DNA of 7,579 bases from an uncultured Oscillospiraceae bacterium (GCA_900770015.1 CAAGIU010000189.1:1-7579), one strand, 5' to 3'. Shown: positions 1-6,235, numbered from the stretch's first letter. Numbers and translations are program-made. Notes: a model not told the origin generated them from the sequence alone.

Positions 1-174
1 GTAGAGTGAAGATAATGAAATAGATCCGTTTCCTTTATCATCTATACCGTTGAATTCTGCATAAGAAACACGGAAGCCGCAAGTTTCAGTTATCTCCACT
101 CTCCACTCTTCACTCTCCAATCTCTCCTGCAAATTACAATTTTGAAGTTACACCCCCCTCCGGGGCGCAGTCCT
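1..174. other. Noncoding left flank with CACTC-type short repeats
   Basis: I see no gene here. Around 100-126 there is a degenerate run of short direct repeats of the form CTCCACTCT/CTTCACTCTCC. Bases 3-12 (AGAGTGAAGA) are nearly the reverse complement of part of that run, so 1-126 could be one small inverted-repeat element whose left edge lies at or outside the window. An AAATTACAATTTT motif at about 131-143 resembles the AATTGTAATTT palindrome beside the repeat element near 7458. Just beyond the stop of the next gene, on the minus strand, a short CCCC-GGA-GGGG hairpin (about 153-163) has no T-tract, so it is at best a weak terminator. Confidence 0.35.
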
Positions 175-1029
175 TTACTCAATATGGGTATGGTTGTTGA
201 TGTGATCCTGGCAGTAGCAGTAGTAGCCCTTGCAGCGGGAGCAGTAGCGGAACTCCAGCTCGGGATTTGTCACATCGGTGCGGCCGCAGACGGTGCAGCG
301 GTGGTTGTAGTCGGGCTTTTCCCTGGAAGCCGTCCGGAACTGCACCACCTTGGGCTGCTGATGCTTTGCGGTGGTCTGCTTTCCCCCCAGATGCCTGCGT
401 AGCCACAGCCGCCAGGACTGGGGGATCACGTTCACCGCGTCCTTGCCGAAGAACAGGAAGTAGTTCATCAGCGCGATGATGGGGAACAGGTTATAGGGGA
501 ACCGGTAGGCCACCAGTCCGATGACGATCTCGATGAGATTCAGCAGCGCGAAGATCCAGGCCTTCACCGGGATGATGAAGAACAGCAGGAAGGTGGCGCT
601 GGGGAACATGGTGGCGTAGCTCATGAACAGGCTGGAGTTGAGATACGACACATCCGCCTGACAGCCGAAGATCATGCAGTAGACGTCCATCATCACGATG
701 CCGGACAGGTAAAACAGGTTAAATTTGCAGGTGCCCCACAGCTGCTCGATGACCCGTCCCAGACTGTAGTAGCACAGCAGGGCAACGGCCATCAGCAGAA
801 TGTTGCTGCGGTACATGGTCAGCGGCCAGGAGATCAGCCGCCAGACCTGCCCCCGGAGGATGGCTGTCCGGCTGAACAGCAGCAGGGAATACAGGTAGGT
901 GCTGCCCGCCACCTGGCTCATCAGGTACACGATGGCATTGCCCACGCAGACGTACAGCATCAGATTTGGAATGCCTTTGTTTCTGTTTTTCATGCAGAAC
1001 AGCTCAAAGGAACGCCGGATTTTTTTCAA
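175..1029 (-). CDS. Rhomboid-like membrane protein, predicted non-proteolytic, with C-terminal Cys/His zinc-binding tail
   Basis: Predicted 284-residue membrane protein of the rhomboid superfamily. About six hydrophobic helices lie between residues 21 and 196. Rhomboid-like landmarks are visible: W63-R64 in the loop after helix 1, and G91-x3-E95-x2-W98-G99 before helix 3. The GxSG serine motif is replaced by N131-S132-S133 without flanking glycines, and the late helix (about 180-194) has no histidine, so I infer it is not a protease. The tail (243-284) holds C245-x2-C248, C263-x2-C266, C271, C273, H276, H280 and H282, a likely zinc-binding knuckle facing the cytoplasm. I chose a TTG start at 1029: GGGAG sits 9 bases upstream (1039-1043) and a promoter lies just before it, whereas the ATG at 1062 overlaps the -10 box. 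The protein then begins with a basic stretch MKKIRR. Monocistronic; function unknown. Confidence 0.8.
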   Translation of the reverse strand: MKKIRRSFELFCMKNRNKGIPNLMLYVCVGNAIVYLMSQVAGSTYLYSLLLFSRTAILRGQVWRLISWPLTMYRSNILLMAVALLCYYSLGRVIEQLWGTCKFNLFYLSGIVMMDVYCMIFGCQADVSYLNSSLFMSYATMFPSATFLLFFIIPVKAWIFALLNLIEIVIGLVAYRFPYNLFPIIALMNYFLFFGKDAVNVIPQSWRLWLRRHLGGKQTTAKHQQPKVVQFRTASREKPDYNHRCTVCGRTDVTNPELEFRYCSRCKGYYCYCQDHINNHTHIE

Positions 1030-1060
1030 TTGACTCAACTCCCGGATAAGACTTGCACCC

Positions 1061-1089
1061 ATTTTACCAGCAATTGGCGCAAAAGTCCA
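1061..1089 (-). promoter_or_regulatory. Promoter of the rhomboid-like gene
   Basis: Read on the minus strand: TGGACT (-35, 1084-1089), a 17-base spacer, then TAAAAT (-10, 1061-1066). The -35 matches consensus at four of six positions and the -10 at five. Transcription would begin near 1054, about 25 bases before the TTG start, leaving room for the GGGAG ribosome site. This placement is the main reason for rejecting longer N-termini. Confidence 0.55.
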
Positions 1090-1128
1090 TATCGGATTTG
1101 TGAACAATGCGAAAAGTTTTCGGAATGC

Positions 1129-1156
1129 TTGACAAATCGGGGAAAAACGCTATAAT
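1129..1156 (+). promoter_or_regulatory. Strong sigma-A-type promoter driving the SAM riboswitch
   Basis: TTGACA (1129-1134), 16-base spacer, TATAAT (1151-1156): both hexamers match consensus perfectly. It fires rightward, with an expected start near 1163, roughly 18 bases before the riboswitch P1 stem. It is divergent from the rhomboid-gene promoter. Confidence 0.85.
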
Positions 1157-1180
1157 ATTCCATGCAAAAACTGCATACAG

Positions 1181-1271
1181 CCTTATCAAGAGCGGTGGAG
1201 GGAACGGCCCGATGAAACCCGGCAACCTGATCATATCAAGGTGCCAAATCCGGCGGCAACGAAAGATGAGG
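1181..1271 (+). promoter_or_regulatory. SAM-I (S-box) riboswitch aptamer
   Basis: The S-box core is plain: TTATCAAGAGCGGTGGAGGG from 1183, GATGAAACCCGGCAACC at 1211-1227, AAGGTGCCAAATCC at about 1238-1251 and AAAGATGAGG closing at 1262-1271. P1 forms from CCTTATC (1181-1187) with GATGAGG (1265-1271), seven pairs including one G-U. The P4 region is short, so the aptamer is a compact 91 bases. Members of this class bind S-adenosylmethionine and stabilise P1, allowing a downstream terminator to form. Such switches normally precede methionine or cysteine biosynthesis or transport genes; none follows here on the plus strand (see findings). Confidence 0.93.
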
Positions 1272-1289
1272 ATTCGATAGAAAACCTTT

Positions 1290-1320
1290 GCGCACATCGG
1301 ATCTTCGGTGTGCGCTTTTT
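1290..1320 (+). terminator. Riboswitch expression-platform terminator
   Basis: GCGCACATCGG (1290-1300), loop ATCT, TCGGTGTGCGC (1305-1315) form an 11-pair stem with two G-U wobbles, followed by TTTTT (1316-1320). It begins 18 bases after the aptamer's closing stem, the usual spacing for an S-box transcriptional OFF switch. GATG in the 3' arm of P1 (1265-1268) can pair with CATC inside the terminator's 5' arm (1295-1298), a possible start of an antiterminator; I have not folded it. Confidence 0.88.
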
Positions 1321-1373
1321 GCATATCCGTTCAGGCCTGCACCGGCCATCGCAGGGGAGGATGGTATTCTCCC

Positions 1374-1553
1374 GCGCGGTACAAAGGCTCCCTCTGTGAG
1401 GGAGCTGTCAGCCGAACAGGCTGACTGAGGGAGAGAGCCCCGGACTTTTAGATGCGGTAACATAAGAAGCGCTGGCGGTCAACCAACGCTCTCTCCCTCA
1501 GTCCGCTTCGCGGCCAGCTCCCTCCCAGAGGGAGCCTTTGACGCGTACCGCGC
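1374..1553. repeat. 180-bp hairpin-rich inverted-repeat element, complete copy
   Basis: The ends are GCGCGGTAC (1374-1382) and its exact complement GTACCGCGC (1545-1553). Inside, 26-base arms at 1382-1407 and 1515-1540 are inverted copies with one mismatch. Each arm carries its own hairpin (GCTCCCTC...GAGGGAGC), and adjoining hairpins GTCAGCC...GGCTGAC and CCGCTTCGCGG follow. A unique core lies between about 1432 and 1490. No coding capacity is credible. A second copy in the opposite orientation starts at 7486. I see no clear target-site duplication. It resembles a MITE-like or REP-like noncoding repeat, and sits between the riboswitch terminator and the DUF554 gene. Confidence 0.8.
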
Positions 1554-1623
1554 AGTTCGGTTTACCGTTGATCCGCCCCGCCAAATTGCAATTCGTCTCT
1601 ATGCCAGGCAAAGCTGATACGAA

Positions 1624-2337
1624 CTAAATGAATGCCGCGGCGACGGCGAAAATGACTGCCGGGAGCATATTGGCGACCTTCAGCTTCTTGCCCCATACCA
1701 GATTGACGCCGACGCAGAAGATCAGGATCGACCCGATCATGGAAAGGTTTCCCAGCGCGGCCTCGGTCATCAGCGGACGGATCAGGCCCGCCAATGCGGT
1801 GATGCTCCCCTGAAAAACAGCCACGGGAATGGCGGAGAAGATGCAGCCTTTGCCCATGGAGCAGGTCATCACCAGAATGATAATCAGGTCCAGCACCGCC
1901 TTGGCGGCGAGGATGGAGTAATCCCCCAGAATGCCGTCCTGAATGGAGCCCACAATGGCCATGGCGCCGATACAAACGGTGAGGGAAGCGGTGACAAAGG
2001 CGTCCACAAATCCCTTGTCCTTTGCATTGCCGGTTTTGATTTTCAGCCACTGGCCGAACCGCTCAAAGGCACCCTCCAGATCCAGGAACTCTCCCACAAG
2101 AGAACCAAGGGCGAGACAGCCGATGATCAGCATGGTCCCGCCGCTGACAACGCCGGTGCCTTCCACGGTGAGCATCCCCTCCAGCGCCCCGGCGATGCCC
2201 AGAAACAATGTGCATACGCCGCAGGTCTTGCACAGGGCATCCTGGACGCTCTCCTTGAAAAAGCGCCCGAAGACCATGCCGAGAATGCCGCCGGCGAGAA
2301 TTGCCAGGGTGTTGATGATGGTTCCCAGTCCTGCCAT
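1624..2337 (-). CDS. DUF554 family integral membrane protein
   Basis: 237 residues, the usual length of the DUF554 (YdfK-like) family, built almost wholly of hydrophobic helices (about seven). The N-terminus with GTIINTLAILAGGILGMVFG and the following VCTLFLGIAGALEGML are characteristic. The mid-protein GAMAIVGSIQDGILGDYSIL and the later MGKGCIFSAIPVAVFQGSIT match conserved family blocks. The function of the family is not established; a transport role has been suggested only from topology. The ATG at 2335-2337 is preceded by AGGAAGGGAA, and a consensus promoter lies directly upstream, so it is transcribed alone. Its 3' end faces the SAM riboswitch and inverted-repeat element, with no classic terminator in between; the repeat's hairpins may stop transcription. 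Confidence 0.88.
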   Translation of the reverse strand: MAGLGTIINTLAILAGGILGMVFGRFFKESVQDALCKTCGVCTLFLGIAGALEGMLTVEGTGVVSGGTMLIIGCLALGSLVGEFLDLEGAFERFGQWLKIKTGNAKDKGFVDAFVTASLTVCIGAMAIVGSIQDGILGDYSILAAKAVLDLIIILVMTCSMGKGCIFSAIPVAVFQGSITALAGLIRPLMTEAALGNLSMIGSILIFCVGVNLVWGKKLKVANMLPAVIFAVAAAFI

Positions 2338-2374
2338 GGTAAATCGTTCCCTTCCTGCGAAAAATGTCGGAACA

Positions 2375-2402
2375 ATTATACCATCCCCGCAGGAGAAGTC
2401 AA
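2375..2402 (-). promoter_or_regulatory. Promoter of the DUF554 gene
   Basis: Minus-strand TTGACT (-35, 2397-2402), a 16-base spacer and TATAAT (-10, 2375-2380). The start of transcription is expected near 2368, giving a leader of about 30 bases with the AGGAAGGGAA ribosome site at about 2347-2356. The -35 box abuts the terminator-like hairpin of the upstream gene. Confidence 0.8.
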
Positions 2403-2430
2403 GGTACGCTCTGCGGAAACAGAGCGTACC
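2403..2430 (-). terminator. Hairpin after the substrate-binding/WG-repeat gene
   Basis: A perfect 11-base-pair stem (2403-2413 with 2420-2430; arms GGTACGCTCTG and CAGAGCGTACC) with a six-base loop, starting six bases after the stop codon. On the minus strand only TT follows, then the DUF554 -35 box, so it lacks a normal T-tract. Likely a terminator or insulating 3' end, but not a textbook one. Confidence 0.55.
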
Positions 2431-2436
2431 AAAGGT

Positions 2437-4719
2437 TCAGTCGCCGGAGCCCATGCCAAAGTAGGGATAGCAGAAGACCACATTCCCGTCTTTGTCATAG
2501 CAGGTGAAGGCCCAGTCGTCGGTGACGGTGAGGAAGCCGTCTTCGATGCCGATGTTTCCGTTGGCGCGGAACAGCTCGGTCCCGGCATCCGGGGTCAGCA
2601 GCCGCTGCTCGCCGCTGAAGCCGTAGGCATCATAGGCCAGCAGGTATTCTTCTCCGGTGCACGGGTCTTCCAGGGTAATCAGCTCCCCGAAGGACTGGGA
2701 CAGCAGATTCAGATCCTTGTCCACTGCCTTGGTGATCCAGCGGCTGTCTTCGTTGACACTGACGACATAGAGTTCGCCGCAGGGATAGGCGTAGTTGCCG
2801 TTGGTGAAGGACAGGGTTTTGCCCCCGGTCATCTTGTGCAAAACAATTCCGTTTTGGGTGTCTTCGTAGAAAACATCGCCGCCAAGATAGGTCCAGCTGT
2901 CATCGATATCGGAATAGAGCTGGCGGCCTCTGGCATCATAGAACGCGGCTTTGCCGTCTCTGACGATCCGGATGCAGTCATCATTGGCGCCGTAGGCATC
3001 GTCGAAGTCCCAGGCAAACAGAGAGCCGTTCCGGTCGATGACTACGTTGGTGGAGACGCCCGTAACATGGTAGAAGCAGGAGTTCAGGGCGAAAATATCG
3101 CATCTGCCGTCCGTCTCGGTATTATCCACGGGGGATAGGTCGGCATGATACAGTTTTACGTGCCAGTCCTGGTCGTAGCTGTGGATGAGGCCGTTGCTGT
3201 CCAATGTCATGTAGGAATCCGACCGCATCAGGATATTGTGGTCTTCGTCGATGAGGATGTAGGTGGTTTCGCCCATGTCATTGGTCTGATAGCAGCAGGT
3301 GAGGCCCAGGACGTGGGTGTCGGGAATATAGGGAATGCCGTCAAAGGTGAATTGCTCCTGGGTTGCCGCCAGCCGGAGATCCCGGTCAAACAGGTCAAAC
3401 GCCACATCATCATAATCCCGGATGCAGAGCAGGAGGTCCCCCACGGGGTAAATGGAGGAATAGCTCAGTTCGGAGACGAAGCTGCCGTCTTTGGAGACAA
3501 AGCCGGATTTTCCGTTCTGGTCGGTTACGATCCACAATGACCAGCCGTTATAGCGCAGGGCGTCAATGCTGGTGTAGATGGGATCGGTGATGAGCTGTCC
3601 GTTGTGATTGTAAAACCCCATCAGGCTGCCTGCCCAGTAGTCATAGGTGCCGTCGTTTTCCCAGCTGCCGTAGAGATCGGGTCCCTTGTAGGCATAGAGC
3701 AGACCATAGTCATCGGAGGCCTCCAGACGGTCGTGGGGGCAGTCGAAGAGGGTATAGGTGGCCTGGGTGCCGCCATTGGGGGAGTAGCCGGAGTAGTCGG
3801 TGACGATGTCGGCTCCGTCGGTTTCGGCCTCGCCCGGGACGGAAACGGCAACGTAGCCCTCGAGGTTCAGAAGCTGCTGCCCGGCGTCGGAGACCAGCCA
3901 GTCATAGAGTTTGCGGGCAGGGGAGTCGTCAGGCTCGTTGGCGGAGATGCAGCAGTAGTAGCCGTTGATGTAGGGGTATTCCCCGCTGCGGATGGTGTCC
4001 GCGCTGGGCAGGACGCCGTCCACCGCCAGAATTTTCAGTCCCTGGGCCATCTGCATGTCGGTGGCGTAGTAGTAGACGGTGTAGCCGATGGCGTTGGCGG
4101 AGTTGTCGTAGCCGCGGACGGCATCGATGAGGCCCGACATTTCCCTGGGAATCATGGTGGCGGGGGCATCCATCATGGGCGTGCCCTGCATCACCAGCTT
4201 TTCCATCATCACCTGGGAGCCTGCGGTGGGGTTGCGCTGGAAAGCGGCAATGGGCAGATCCTCGCCGCCCACTTCCTTCCAGTTGGGGATTTCACCGGAG
4301 TAGATGCCTTGAAGCTGCTCGGAGGTCAGGGAATTCACAGGGTTATCCGCGTTGACCACGAACACCAGCGCCTCTTTGGCGATGGTTTCCATCAGATAGG
4401 GGAAGGCGGCATGGGCCATTTCGTCGAAAACCTCGGCCTTGGGCTCCGCGGCGATGACGATGTCGCACAGACCGTCCCGGAGGTTGCGGAAGGACTGGGT
4501 GGTGCGGTTGAAGTTTATGAGGCCGGAGACTTCCTCCCGGCTCTCGCCCAGCAGCACGCTGGCAATGCCCTGACCCAGGGGCACCAGGGAGGTGGAGCCG
4601 TCCAGAATGGGAAAATTCTCCCGGGTGAACCGGAAGGCCTCGTCGGCGTGGACACTGGGGAAGTACGCCGCACTCATAAGGAGCGCAGCGGCAAGGAGCA
4701 GGGAAAGAATTCGTTTCAT
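2437..4719 (-). CDS. Secreted PstS-like substrate-binding domain fused to WG-type repeats
   Basis: 760 residues. The N-terminus is a Sec signal peptide: MKR, a hydrophobic run to about residue 19, and a probable cut after VHA (residue 25). There is no lipobox cysteine, so it is likely released or wall-associated. Residues about 37-300 resemble the PstS/PBP-like family: ILDGSTSLVPL at 38-48 corresponds to the ligand-binding glycine-serine loop, LTSEQLQGIYSGEIPNWKEV at 131-150 and RNPTAGSQ at 162-169 match the phosphate-binding-protein pattern. From about 320 to the end are degenerate repeats of the WG/propeller type, for example FYNHNGQLITDPIYTSID (369-386), GFVSKDGSFVSELSYSSI (406-423) and CYDKDGNVVF near the end. 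I chose the ATG at 4719 over the in-frame ATG at 4803 because AAAGGAGG precedes it and the signal peptide starts there. No transporter permease or ATPase is adjacent; the ligand is unknown. Confidence 0.82.
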   Translation of the reverse strand: MKRILSLLLAAALLMSAAYFPSVHADEAFRFTRENFPILDGSTSLVPLGQGIASVLLGESREEVSGLINFNRTTQSFRNLRDGLCDIVIAAEPKAEVFDEMAHAAFPYLMETIAKEALVFVVNADNPVNSLTSEQLQGIYSGEIPNWKEVGGEDLPIAAFQRNPTAGSQVMMEKLVMQGTPMMDAPATMIPREMSGLIDAVRGYDNSANAIGYTVYYYATDMQMAQGLKILAVDGVLPSADTIRSGEYPYINGYYCCISANEPDDSPARKLYDWLVSDAGQQLLNLEGYVAVSVPGEAETDGADIVTDYSGYSPNGGTQATYTLFDCPHDRLEASDDYGLLYAYKGPDLYGSWENDGTYDYWAGSLMGFYNHNGQLITDPIYTSIDALRYNGWSLWIVTDQNGKSGFVSKDGSFVSELSYSSIYPVGDLLLCIRDYDDVAFDLFDRDLRLAATQEQFTFDGIPYIPDTHVLGLTCCYQTNDMGETTYILIDEDHNILMRSDSYMTLDSNGLIHSYDQDWHVKLYHADLSPVDNTETDGRCDIFALNSCFYHVTGVSTNVVIDRNGSLFAWDFDDAYGANDDCIRIVRDGKAAFYDARGRQLYSDIDDSWTYLGGDVFYEDTQNGIVLHKMTGGKTLSFTNGNYAYPCGELYVVSVNEDSRWITKAVDKDLNLLSQSFGELITLEDPCTGEEYLLAYDAYGFSGEQRLLTPDAGTELFRANGNIGIEDGFLTVTDDWAFTCYDKDGNVVFCYPYFGMGSGD

Positions 4720-4878
4720 GGGAAAGCCTCCTTTGAATGATTCCAATATTTTCAGTTGTTCCAATGAATGGTACTGCTCAGCCACAGTAGGGGAGGCTAT
4801 CATCAGTCTCCCACCACGTTGGTCACCTGCGTGTTCCGATGAATGGAATTATGCTGGACATGGTACGGAGCGAAGCGA

Positions 4879-4920
4879 CCTTGGGTCTCCCATAGGGAGA
4901 GCCAAGGGCGCTACCGCGCC
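4879..4920 (-). repeat. Two stacked hairpins in the leader of the substrate-binding gene
   Basis: Hairpin 1 (4879-4907): CCTTGG pairs with CCAAGG and TCTCCC with GGGAGA around a three-base loop, with a single symmetric mismatch. Hairpin 2 (4907-4920): GGCGC-TACC-GCGCC. They lie about 160-200 bases before the start codon, inside the likely transcript. Neither has a T-tract. The GCGCGGTA string recalls the ends of the 180-bp element, so this may be a piece of another dispersed repeat; I see no second copy in the window. Confidence 0.55.
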
Positions 4921-4969
4921 AGTGCAATAAAATACAATTTGCTGAGTTAACCCGATAAGCATATTATTC

Positions 4970-4998
4970 ATTATATCACATTACGCAGAATCATGCCA
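4970..4998 (-). promoter_or_regulatory. Probable promoter of the substrate-binding/WG-repeat gene
   Basis: Minus-strand TATAAT (4970-4975) is a perfect -10. The best -35 at 17-base spacing is TGGCAT (4993-4998), which is poor. It would give an unusually long leader of roughly 245 bases containing the stacked hairpins and two copies of GTTCC[AG]ATGAATGG (plus strand, 4758-4771 and 4833-4846). Nothing else with a good -10 stands out closer to the gene. Confidence 0.45.
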
Positions 4999-5022
4999 TT
5001 GAGTTTTCCTTAAAATATGCTG

Positions 5023-5056
5023 AAAAACCTGCCGGGAAGGATTCCTTTCCGGCAGG
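5023..5056 (-). terminator. Rho-independent terminator of the MerR-YhfC operon
   Basis: On the minus strand, CCTGCCGG (5049-5056) pairs with CCGGCAGG (5028-5035), the loop contains a further AAGG/CCTT pairing, and TTTTT follows (5023-5027). It begins 12 bases after the YhfC stop codon and closes the five-gene operon. Confidence 0.88.
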
Positions 5057-5068
5057 TCGTATGGCTTG

Positions 5069-5863
5069 CTATTGCACAACGGGGGAGCTGCGTTTGTAGA
5101 TTCGCCCTGCCAGGAATGCCACAGCCAGGGCGAACAGGGCGATGGCGCATTCGATGGCCCAGATGGGAGCGCCGAATCCCTGGAGGATGATGGCCAGGGC
5201 GTCTGCCAGGGCATGCAGGCCGATGGCGGCAGCGTACAGCCAGAGTTTGCCGGGCGTCACCACAGCCTGCCAGACCAGTACGGACAGGCCGATGTGCAGC
5301 ACCACGGCGCTGATCCGCTCTGCAATACCCACCAGGAAGTATGGGGCGGGGGTGGTGACCAGTGCCTGAATCTGGGCATGGATGGAGGCAAGCGCGGTGC
5401 CCTCCAGCGGGGCGGTGAGCTGGTCGATGGTGCCTGAGTTGATTGCCTGAGCCATGATCAGATTTTGCATCATGCCAACACCCAGAATCAGCAGCGCCTC
5501 AATGCCGCCGTGACCGGCGCCGTACATGAGGGAGGTGCTGGGGGTGTTGTGCTTTTTCTTCAGGAGCTTCATGGCGATGAGCCGCCCGGTCTCCTCAAAG
5601 ACACCGGCAGCCAGACCGCCGTAAAGTGCATAGAGCCAGGTGTTTCCCTGAATGACCGCACCCAGGGGAGAGGTCAGCACCAGCCGGTGCAGGATGCTCT
5701 CCAGCACCATGGCGGACAGAAAGAAGGTCAGACAGCCCGCAAAGAATGGAACTACGGAGATCCCCAACTTTTTGCGGAAAAAGATCAGCAGTCCGACGGG
5801 AATCAGTACGCCGCACGCTGCCGAGACAGCCATGCAGAAAATAGACAATGTGGATACCTGCAT
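5069..5863 (-). CDS. YhfC-family putative intramembrane metalloprotease
   Basis: 264 residues with about seven to eight hydrophobic segments. The family signature is clear: V-F-E90-E91-T-G-R94 in one helix, Y114-G-A-G-H118-G-G-I-E122 in the next, E182-R183 with H190, and H217-A-L-A-D221. YhfC proteins are related to the CAAX-protease/ABI group, in which EExxR and spaced His residues form the active site within the membrane; all candidate residues are present here. Substrate is unknown. The ATG at 5863 follows AGGAG with seven bases spacing, better than an upstream in-frame start at 5902. It is the last gene of the operon, 60 bases after ybjQ, and is followed by a strong terminator. Proteolysis of one of the operon's membrane proteins is my inference only. 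Confidence 0.87.
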   Translation of the reverse strand: MQVSTLSIFCMAVSAACGVLIPVGLLIFFRKKLGISVVPFFAGCLTFFLSAMVLESILHRLVLTSPLGAVIQGNTWLYALYGGLAAGVFEETGRLIAMKLLKKKHNTPSTSLMYGAGHGGIEALLILGVGMMQNLIMAQAINSGTIDQLTAPLEGTALASIHAQIQALVTTPAPYFLVGIAERISAVVLHIGLSVLVWQAVVTPGKLWLYAAAIGLHALADALAIILQGFGAPIWAIECAIALFALAVAFLAGRIYKRSSPVVQ

Positions 5864-5889
5864 AGAAATTCTCCTCTTCCTGAATGGTT

Positions 5890-5919
5890 TTGGCTGTCCC
5901 ACCCGGGTGGGACAGCCAA
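5890..5919. repeat. Perfect 30-bp palindrome between ybjQ and yhfC
   Basis: Two 15-base arms (TTGGCTGTCCCACCC and its complement) meet without a spacer. In RNA this is a very stable hairpin. On the operon strand it is followed by AAAACC, not T, so it is not a normal terminator. It begins a few bases after the ybjQ stop and ends 26 bases before yhfC. It may be a processing or stabilising hairpin lowering or separating yhfC expression, or a protein-binding site. Confidence 0.75.
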
Positions 5920-5923
5920 TCGG

Positions 5924-6235
5924 TTACTTCAGCTTCACAGCGGTGCCGTAGGCGATGACCTCGGCGGCGCCCTGCATCACGGCAGAGGAACCGAACCGGA
6001 TGTTGATGACGGCGTCGGCGCCCATGGCGGTGGCTTCATCCACCATGCGCTTGGTGGCGATCTGGCGGGCCTCCACCAGCATTTCGGTGTAGCCGGTGAT
6101 CTCACCGCCCACCAGGGTCTTCATGCCGGCCATGAAATCCTTGCCCAGATTTTTGGACTGGACCACGGTTCCCTTCACGATTCCCAGGGCCTCCACTTCC
6201 CGTCCGGGCACATAGTCAATATTGAGCAGCAGCAT
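5924..6235 (-). CDS. ybjQ: YbjQ-family (UPF0145) protein
   Basis: 103 residues, full length for the YbjQ/UPF0145 family (PF01906, described as a putative heavy-metal-binding domain). Conserved features seen: GIVKGTVVQSKNLGKDF (18-34), the L-x-G-G-E-x-x-x-Y-T-E block (41-50), R-x-x-A-x-x-x-M-x-x-E-A (57-68) and G-A-D-A-V-I-N-I-R-F (72-81). The biochemical role is unproven; structures of relatives form soluble pentamers. No cysteine or histidine cluster is present, so metal binding is not obvious from sequence. The ATG at 6233-6235 overlaps the end of the preceding gene by 20 bases, and its ribosome site GGAGGAGAAG lies in that gene's coding sequence, so translation is probably coupled. Confidence 0.88.
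   Translation of the reverse strand: MLLLNIDYVPGREVEALGIVKGTVVQSKNLGKDFMAGMKTLVGGEITGYTEMLVEARQIATKRMVDEATAMGADAVINIRFGSSAVMQGAAEVIAYGTAVKLK

Noticed and set aside
1030..1107. Longer N-terminus for the rhomboid-like protein from TTG at 1107 or ATG at 1062
   Set aside because: Neither start has a ribosome site, and the ATG coincides with the likely -10 box; the TTG at 1029 has GGGAG at good spacing.
1359..1397. A tiny plus-strand reading frame after the riboswitch terminator (ATG near 1361, preceded by GGGGAGG)
   Set aside because: The purine run touches the ATG with no spacing, the frame is only about 12 codons and it ends inside the repeat element. Not a credible riboswitch-controlled gene.
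1374..1553. CRISPR array or small RNA gene in the repeated CTCCCTC/GAGGGAG region
   Set aside because: There is no regular repeat-spacer periodicity; the pattern is one inverted-repeat element with nested hairpins, and a matching copy lies at the right end.
3604..4740. Long plus-strand open frame (378 codons) opposite the secreted-protein gene
   Set aside because: It is rich in Gly, Val, His and Ala with no recognisable domain, and lies wholly opposite a gene with a signal peptide, ribosome site and known domains. It is a GC-bias shadow.
4720..4803. In-frame N-terminal extension of the secreted protein from ATG at 4803
   Set aside because: It would bury the signal peptide behind 28 non-hydrophobic residues, and the AAAGGAGG ribosome site directly precedes the ATG at 4719.
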